6,726 bases of DNA from an uncultured Bacteroidales bacterium (lineage in GTDB: Bacteria; Bacteroidota; Bacteroidia; Bacteroidales; Paludibacteraceae). The notes beneath the pieces were generated by a model that worked only from the letters and a program-made list of their open reading frames with translations, was not told where the DNA came from and ran no database searches. The stretch's first letter is position 1. The number at the start of each line of letters is the position of its first letter. This document shows positions 1-4,705 of this stretch, one piece after another. The stretch is taken from the NCBI GenBank assembly GCA_903873355.1, contig CAIQOG010000518.1, positions 1 to 6,726 on the forward strand. Reading direction: 5' to 3'. Both the position numbers and the translations under genes were made by a program.

Positions 1-702
1 CCGATATATGATGTAACTACAGCTGTAAACGGAAAAGATGCTCTCGAAAAAGCAAATGCAAATCAGCCTGATATTATTGTAAGCGATGTTATGATGCCCG
101 AAATGTCAGGAATTGAAATGTGCAGTAAGTTAAAAACCAATCTTGAAACATCACACATTCCCGTAGTATTGCTTACTGCCCGTACCGCCATTGAATATAC
201 TATTGAAGGATTCCGCACCGGTGCAGACGATTACCTGACCAAGCCATTCGATACCCGATTGCTTATTGCACGCTGCAACAACCTGATTAATACACGAAAA
301 CAATTACAGGCCAAATTCAGCAAAAGTTCCAATACAGATGTAAATTTAGTGGCCACTAACAGCCTCGATCAGAAATTCCTCTCAAGAGCTATAGAAATAG
401 TTGAAAAAACGCTTGATAATTCTGATTTCGACGTGAACGTATTTGCTTCTGAAATGATGATGGGACGTACTGCTTTCTTCCAGAAATTGAAAGGAATTAC
501 CGGACAAACTCCGAATGAATTTATCACCAGTATAAGACTGAAAAAAAGTCTGGAATTGCTTATCAGCGAACCGGAAATGAGCGTAACGGATATTGGTTAT
601 AAACTGGGTTTCTCATCCCCAAGTTATTTTACCAAATGCTTCCGCGAAGAATTTGGGGTCACACCCGTAAAATACAGGAAAGACAATATCATGACATCGT
701 AA
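1..702 (+). CDS. Hybrid two-component system regulator, C-terminal part (receiver + AraC-type HTH), 5'-truncated by window
   Basis: The frame is open from base 1 to a TAA at 700-702, giving 233 visible residues; the true start lies upstream. Residues about 1-105 are most of a response-regulator receiver domain: phosphoacceptor Asp29 in the SDVMMPEMSG motif, conserved Thr59 in VVLLTAR and Lys81 in TKPF. After a linker, residues about 127-227 form an AraC-type DNA-binding domain with two helix-turn-helix units; the second reads SVTDIGYKLGFSSPSYFTK. A receiver followed by a C-terminal AraC domain, next to glycoside hydrolase genes in a Bacteroidota-like genome, is typical of hybrid two-component systems, in which sensor, kinase, receiver and DNA-binding domain sit in one inner-membrane protein. 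The sensor and kinase parts are not visible, so a stand-alone receiver-AraC regulator cannot be excluded. Such proteins usually control neighbouring polysaccharide-utilisation genes; here the adjacent hydrolase genes run convergently towards it. All receiver residues expected in this part are intact. Confidence 0.93.
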   Translation, partial: PIYDVTTAVNGKDALEKANANQPDIIVSDVMMPEMSGIEMCSKLKTNLETSHIPVVLLTARTAIEYTIEGFRTGADDYLTKPFDTRLLIARCNNLINTRKQLQAKFSKSSNTDVNLVATNSLDQKFLSRAIEIVEKTLDNSDFDVNVFASEMMMGRTAFFQKLKGITGQTPNEFITSIRLKKSLELLISEPEMSVTDIGYKLGFSSPSYFTKCFREEFGVTPVKYRKDNIMTS

Positions 703-769
703 AGCAACATAGATCCTTGTTTTTGCCTGAATAACAATACGAATTCTTTAAACTAAATTCAAATGATAT
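703..769. other. Convergent intergenic gap without a clear terminator
   Basis: These 67 bases separate the stop of the plus-strand regulator from the stop of the minus-strand GH43-like gene. Transcription converges here, so a bidirectional terminator would be expected. I see a T-run near 719-724 and a weak GAATT/AATTC pairing around 741-760 with a 10-base loop, but no GC-rich stem followed by a U-tract, so I do not call a terminator. Confidence 0.5.
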
Positions 770-1753
770 TTATAAACCAAGAATTGGACCTTGTTTATTC
801 CATAAAACGTCAATACAGGATATGAACCATGTTTTGCCATTATCATTATTACCTTGGTAAAACAAATATGTTTTGCGTCCATCATCAAAGATATGAGGAT
901 GTCCGGATTCACTGGAATTCCATTCGCCGGGTTTCCCGTTTGACAAAAACGGTTTATCAGATAGTTTTTTCCATTTTAAACCATCCAAACTTTCAGCCAC
1001 CCCTATTTGTTGTGGTAAATTATTATAATTTGCTGCATAAAACAGGTATAATCTCCCATTTCGTTTTATTACAGAGGGACCTTCAGTACAATTGCCTTCC
1101 CAATTGAATTCAAGTGGAAGTATTCTCCAATTACATATTTGCTTCCATTCATTTCGTTTAAATGTACTTTTTCCGGGAGTAATTGCAACCCCCATAATTT
1201 GTTGTTTATATGAAGTATCACGAGTTGCAAAATACATTAAATAATTGCCTTTGAATCTGATAACTTCTGCATCAATTTCCCTTCCACAATTCCAGTCTCC
1301 ACTGGCAGAAAATATCGGATTTGTATCATCTCTTTTAAATTCAATCCCATTAAAAGAAGTTGCATGACAGATTGCGTCTTTCTTCCGGTTTCCATACGTT
1401 TGATAAAATAAGTGTACCTTTTGTTTTATAACTAAGACGCATGGAGCACAAATACCTTTACTTTCATATGCAAAACGACTATCAGGGGTAATTTCACCAA
1501 CTTTTATCCAGTTTCTAAGGTTGTTACTTTGAGCAACTCCGATTCCCCAACCGGAACTAGAATCAGATTTTTTGGGAGGAATAGAATAATACAAAAGATA
1601 TTTTCCTTTGAATTTAATTACGTGTGGATCTTTTGCAAAAGGAATACCCAAACGTGTAGTATCACCAAATTTCATCATTTGTTGATTATCTTTTGCATGT
1701 GCATGAAAAAGATAGAATAACAGAAAAAAAAATGCTAAAGCTTTTAATTTCAT
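770..1753 (-). CDS. Secreted GH43-like five-bladed beta-propeller glycoside hydrolase
   Basis: The 327-residue protein starts at ATG (complement of 1751-1753) and ends with TAA at 770-772. Residues 1-20 are a classical signal peptide (MKLK, hydrophobic core, HAHA before the likely cleavage), with no lipobox cysteine, so a periplasmic or secreted location is predicted. The remainder shows repeated propeller-blade motifs such as KYLLYYS, VHLFYQTYG, YLMYFATRD and LYLFYAANY. The acidic residues fit the GH43/GH32-like pattern: Asp42 in AKDPHVI (candidate base), Asp161 in REIDAEVI (candidate pKa modulator), Glu224 in TEGPSVI (candidate acid), and His285/His287 in SGHPHIF. These roles are assigned by motif position, not alignment. 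The length suits a single catalytic domain without a carbohydrate-binding module. It lies 12 bp downstream of the GH2 gene on the same strand, so co-transcription is likely; no Shine-Dalgarno is seen in the gap. Substrate (arabinoside, xyloside, galactoside or other) cannot be told from sequence alone; related propeller families remain possible. Confidence 0.85.
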   Translation of the reverse strand: MKLKALAFFFLLFYLFHAHAKDNQQMMKFGDTTRLGIPFAKDPHVIKFKGKYLLYYSIPPKKSDSSSGWGIGVAQSNNLRNWIKVGEITPDSRFAYESKGICAPCVLVIKQKVHLFYQTYGNRKKDAICHATSFNGIEFKRDDTNPIFSASGDWNCGREIDAEVIRFKGNYLMYFATRDTSYKQQIMGVAITPGKSTFKRNEWKQICNWRILPLEFNWEGNCTEGPSVIKRNGRLYLFYAANYNNLPQQIGVAESLDGLKWKKLSDKPFLSNGKPGEWNSSESGHPHIFDDGRKTYLFYQGNNDNGKTWFISCIDVLWNKQGPILGL

Positions 1754-1765
1754 TATTATTTTGTA

Positions 1766-4447
1766 TCAGTAATTCCGATATACCCGAATAGCATTCAGGA
1801 TAGTCTCTCCCACTCCTTTTTTAAAGCTTATGCTAATTCCCTGACCATTAGTGACATCAACCTCAAACTTTTTGACAACTGCAGTTTGGGCACCGAATTC
1901 CTTTGTCAGATTAAAACTGTTTAAAACAGCAATACCATTAAGTTCTACATCAAATTCGCGCTTACTGAAATCTTCTTTGACTGCATCATTTCCCAGATTG
2001 TATGCCAACGCCTGAATTTCTTTATCTGACTGTAGTTCTGCCCAATAAAGAGATACAGTATATTTACCATCCGGCACATCGAGTTTAAAATCAGTCAGCC
2101 CCATGCGGGCTGTTTGGTAAACCGGATCGTTGGTAGTGCCAAGAATATCTAAATCCGATGCCGGCTGAGTGCCACTTTTAGTCTTCTTACTATATGATTT
2201 TCCACCAATATATCCCCAACTTCCGGGCGTATATTCTTTTTCAGGAGTCCAGATAACCGAAGCTATTTTATCTTCAAACAAACGTTTTGATCCGAGCATT
2301 ACATTTAGTTCAGTGAAAGGCTGTTTTGTATCTTTCAAATTAAATGGTATGGCTCTGAAATCAATATTCAATTCATCTCTGAATACTCCTGTATCTGTTT
2401 TTGCCGAAGCCTCAAGTTTATTCAGTCCATTCGTAAATGGCACATTAAACTGAGCAATATTATCAACGACAGTCTGGGTTCCGAGTGATTTACCATTCAA
2501 CATTAGTTCTACAACCGATTGATTTGAATAAACTTTGACCGGTTGTACACATTCACCTTTCTCATCGGTATTTCCACCGCGTATTTTCCAGTTCATACCA
2601 CCAATGGATACGACGGGTGTTTTCAGTAGCATGGCCTGATATTGTAAATAGGTATCTTTCTTTTCACGATCGAGACTTACAATACCTTTATTATTGACAT
2701 GTGGCACTGCATTCGATCTTCCTTCGGAATAAAAGTCGTTCAGATTCCAGATATTGGCACCCGAAATCCACGGACGTTCCTGTATGGTTTTGATATAATG
2801 TTCGTGATACAGATTGGCATATTCCTGTGTATAATCGAACCGCAGCGGAGAAAAAGAATGTAATCGGGGATCAACATCAGCACCGTATTCGCTTATAATA
2901 AAGGGCTTTCCGGGAACTTTCTGTTTTGCAATTTCCAGAAACTTATCACAACCGCTGAAATTTCCGCCATACCAGCCCTGATAAAGATTAAAACCTATAA
3001 TTTTAGGAATGCTGCTCAGACCGGCACTCATGTAGGCTTCCAGATTTCCGTGACATGGAATCAGGGTATATCGTGCCGGATCATCCTGTCTGATTTGCTT
3101 TTCAATTTTAGCAGCCAAACTACCTACGGATTTGAAATATACAGTATTTCGTGCTGAATCGCCAATAAAAGGCAGTCGAAGCAACACTTCATTCATATAC
3201 GCCCAAATCAAAACAGAGGGACGATTAAAATCCTGCATCACCATTTCGCGAGCCATTATCAGGCAGTTATTGGTAAATGGTTCATTTTCGGTAATGGTAT
3301 TCACAACCGGAATTTCAACTGAGCAGATAATACCAAGTTTATCACACATTTCCATAATCACATGATCTTGTGGATAATGCGAAACACGAAGAAAATTTCC
3401 ACCCATTTCTTTCAGTAATTTAATATCACGAATGTGTATCTCGTCCGGCAGAGCATAACCCATGTTCAGGAAACACTGATGACGATTTGTGCCAATAAGT
3501 TTCAGGTGTTTGCCGTTGAGGAAAAATCCTTTTTCTGCATTAAACTCGTACCAACGCAATCCCAGCGGATTAATTTGTTCGTCAAGTTGTTTGTTGGTTT
3601 TGGCATCGAATACGCGGGTAATAACTTTATAAAGCGATGGAGAATCAGGACTCCAAAGCATTGGTGTAATTATTTTCAAATCATTTTGTTCCACTGATAA
3701 TTCGGACATTGCTGCAACTTTAACCAAAGATGATTTGCTGAGAACAATTTCAGCTTTCGGACTAAGAATAATATTTTCGATTCGCAGGTTTTGAACAGAA
3801 TTATCATCATTATTTATTATTGTACGGATATTTACTGAAGCTTCTTTGTCAGTTACGATTGGTGTTTTAATAAATACGCCGGGTGAACCATAATATGTGG
3901 TAGAGATATGTTGCTTTTCAGTGTAAATAAGGTTCACATCGCGGTAAATACCACCATAAAAGGTGAAATCGGCTGATAAAGGCGGTATATTTTCATTGTA
4001 ACGATTGCTTACTTTTACAGCAAGAAGATTTTGCTGACCAACATTCAAAAATTTAGTAATATCAAAACAAAATCGTGTGTAACCACCTAAATGATTTCCT
4101 GCTGATTTACCATTGATAAATAATTCAGTTTCCTGATTCACACCATCAAAACTGATATAGATTTGCTTTCCTTTTTGTTCGGCGGGAATAAATACTGATC
4201 GCCTATACCATCCCGTACCACGATAAAAACCGGGTATTTCATCGTCAGCATCATCTTTGTTCCATGTATGAGGTACCGAAACATTATCCCACTTAGAATC
4301 ATCAAACCCTTGATGTTGAGCATCAGCAAAATCACCTTTTGAAAACTTCCACGCTTGATTAACAGAACTAACTATCCTTGAATTTTCTGCGGATAAATAA
4401 TTAAAAAACAAAACACTCAAAAGTGTAGCAATAATAAATCTTTTCAT
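1766..4447 (-). CDS. Secreted glycoside hydrolase family 2 enzyme (beta-galactosidase/beta-glucuronidase-like) with malectin-like C-terminus
   Basis: I start the gene at the ATG complementary to 4445-4447 (893 aa). The frame extends 13 codons further upstream, but MKRFIIATLLSVLFFNYLSA is then a clean N-terminal signal peptide. Domains in order: jelly-roll sugar-binding domain (about 25-180, with GFYRGTGWYRR and YGGIYRDV), Ig-like domain (about 185-295), TIM barrel (about 300-605), a DUF4982-like beta-sandwich (about 612-698) and a malectin-like domain (about 704-893, ending ILNAIRVYR). Catalytic residues are visible: acid/base Glu420 in AYMNE after NRPSVLIW (codon 3188-3190) and nucleophile Glu520 in IISEYGAD (codon 2888-2890). 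The RVSHYPQD and GTNRHQ barrel motifs are also present. It is a retaining exo-beta-glycosidase by family; the exact sugar is unresolved. An NNK triplet (residues 585-587) sits where beta-glucuronidases carry NxK, but many GH2 enzymes annotated as beta-galactosidases have a similar motif. It is the first gene of a probable two-gene operon with the GH43-like gene. Confidence 0.92.
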   Translation of the reverse strand: MKRFIIATLLSVLFFNYLSAENSRIVSSVNQAWKFSKGDFADAQHQGFDDSKWDNVSVPHTWNKDDADDEIPGFYRGTGWYRRSVFIPAEQKGKQIYISFDGVNQETELFINGKSAGNHLGGYTRFCFDITKFLNVGQQNLLAVKVSNRYNENIPPLSADFTFYGGIYRDVNLIYTEKQHISTTYYGSPGVFIKTPIVTDKEASVNIRTIINNDDNSVQNLRIENIILSPKAEIVLSKSSLVKVAAMSELSVEQNDLKIITPMLWSPDSPSLYKVITRVFDAKTNKQLDEQINPLGLRWYEFNAEKGFFLNGKHLKLIGTNRHQCFLNMGYALPDEIHIRDIKLLKEMGGNFLRVSHYPQDHVIMEMCDKLGIICSVEIPVVNTITENEPFTNNCLIMAREMVMQDFNRPSVLIWAYMNEVLLRLPFIGDSARNTVYFKSVGSLAAKIEKQIRQDDPARYTLIPCHGNLEAYMSAGLSSIPKIIGFNLYQGWYGGNFSGCDKFLEIAKQKVPGKPFIISEYGADVDPRLHSFSPLRFDYTQEYANLYHEHYIKTIQERPWISGANIWNLNDFYSEGRSNAVPHVNNKGIVSLDREKKDTYLQYQAMLLKTPVVSIGGMNWKIRGGNTDEKGECVQPVKVYSNQSVVELMLNGKSLGTQTVVDNIAQFNVPFTNGLNKLEASAKTDTGVFRDELNIDFRAIPFNLKDTKQPFTELNVMLGSKRLFEDKIASVIWTPEKEYTPGSWGYIGGKSYSKKTKSGTQPASDLDILGTTNDPVYQTARMGLTDFKLDVPDGKYTVSLYWAELQSDKEIQALAYNLGNDAVKEDFSKREFDVELNGIAVLNSFNLTKEFGAQTAVVKKFEVDVTNGQGISISFKKGVGETILNAIRVYRNY

Positions 4448-4495
4448 TGACTGACAGTTATTTAATAATACATAAATTCGACACAATAATTAAAA

Positions 4496-4503
4496 CAAAA
4501 GTA
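4496..4503 (-). promoter_or_regulatory. Candidate -7 promoter element for the GH2-GH43 operon
   Basis: On the minus strand this reads TACTTTTG, a full match to the Bacteroidota sigma-ABfr -7 consensus TAnnTTTG. It lies 48 bases upstream of the chosen GH2 start, leaving a plausible short leader. No convincing TTTG -33 element is found at the usual spacing. The motif is short and the region AT-rich, so chance occurrence is possible. Confidence 0.42.
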
Positions 4504-4531
4504 AAAAACTAATAAATATGATTTTGTAATA

Positions 4532-4589
4532 AACGTTCAGTATTTAAATAAAATAATTCGAATCTGCTAATAAAATCGAATAACGTTCA
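4532..4589. repeat. Direct repeat AACGTTCA x2, spaced 50 bp, candidate regulator site
   Basis: AACGTTCA occurs at 4532-4539 and again at 4582-4589 in the same orientation. The repeats start exactly 50 bases apart, close to five helical turns, which would place both on the same face of the DNA. Each contains the palindrome AACGTT and is preceded by AATAA or AATAAA. The position between divergent genes suits binding sites for a dimeric or AraC-type regulator, possibly the one encoded at 1-702. Function is inferred only. Confidence 0.35.
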
Positions 4590-4606
4590 CTTTCGTACAA
4601 TTATTT

Positions 4607-4614
4607 CAAAGATA
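4607..4614 (-). promoter_or_regulatory. Alternative upstream -7-like element for the GH2 operon
   Basis: The minus strand reads TATCTTTG, again matching TAnnTTTG. It would give a leader of roughly 150 bases containing both AACGTTCA copies, so it is less attractive than the element at 4496-4503 if those copies are operators for this gene. A -33 TTTG is not present at the expected spacing. Confidence 0.25.
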
Positions 4615-4650
4615 TGAACAAAATTTACGTGACATATTAATATTTTGCAA

Positions 4651-4658
4651 TAGTTTTG
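4651..4658 (+). promoter_or_regulatory. Candidate -7 promoter element for the modular esterase gene
   Basis: TAGTTTTG matches TAnnTTTG and lies 47 bases upstream of the ATG at 4706, mirroring the spacing of the minus-strand element from the GH2 start. There is no clear TTTG about 20 bases upstream; only a TTTA at 4624-4627 is near. No Shine-Dalgarno precedes the ATG; the leader is A/T-rich, as usual in Bacteroidota. Confidence 0.4.
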
Positions 4659-4705
4659 CTCCAAATTAAATGCGAAATTAATAATAATTTTAAATATCTA
4701 AAATC

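Larger units (their letters stand above)
4448..4705. promoter_or_regulatory. Divergent AT-rich intergenic regulatory region
   Basis: These 258 bases separate the start of the minus-strand GH2 gene from the start of the plus-strand modular esterase gene, so both promoters must lie here or nearby. The region is strongly AT-rich compared with the flanking genes. It holds three matches to the Bacteroidota -7 element TAnnTTTG (4651-4658 plus strand; 4496-4503 and 4607-4614 minus strand) and a direct repeat AACGTTCA at 4532-4539 and 4582-4589. I see no small ORF with convincing coding character, no tRNA and no riboswitch-like structure. Confidence 0.75.

Noticed and set aside
777..787. Small palindrome CCAAGAATTGG as a possible terminator
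   Set aside because: It has only a 4-bp stem, lies inside the last codons of the GH43-like gene, and no T-tract follows on either strand.
829..1720. Plus-strand open frames at 829-1107 and 1529-1720
   Set aside because: Both are antisense to the GH43-like gene, whose signal peptide and catalytic motifs are clear; the plus-strand products look like random composition.
2169..4335. Short open frames overlapping the GH2 gene on both strands (2169-2453, 3132-3365, 3434-3697 plus; 4138-4335 minus)
   Set aside because: All lie within the GH2 coding sequence in other frames, with no start context, motif or neighbour supporting them.
4448..4486. Start of the GH2 gene at the upstream ATG complementary to 4484-4486
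   Set aside because: The additional 13 residues (MCRIYVLLNNCQS) would precede a complete, well-formed signal peptide starting MKRF, which is the normal N-terminus for such a secreted enzyme.
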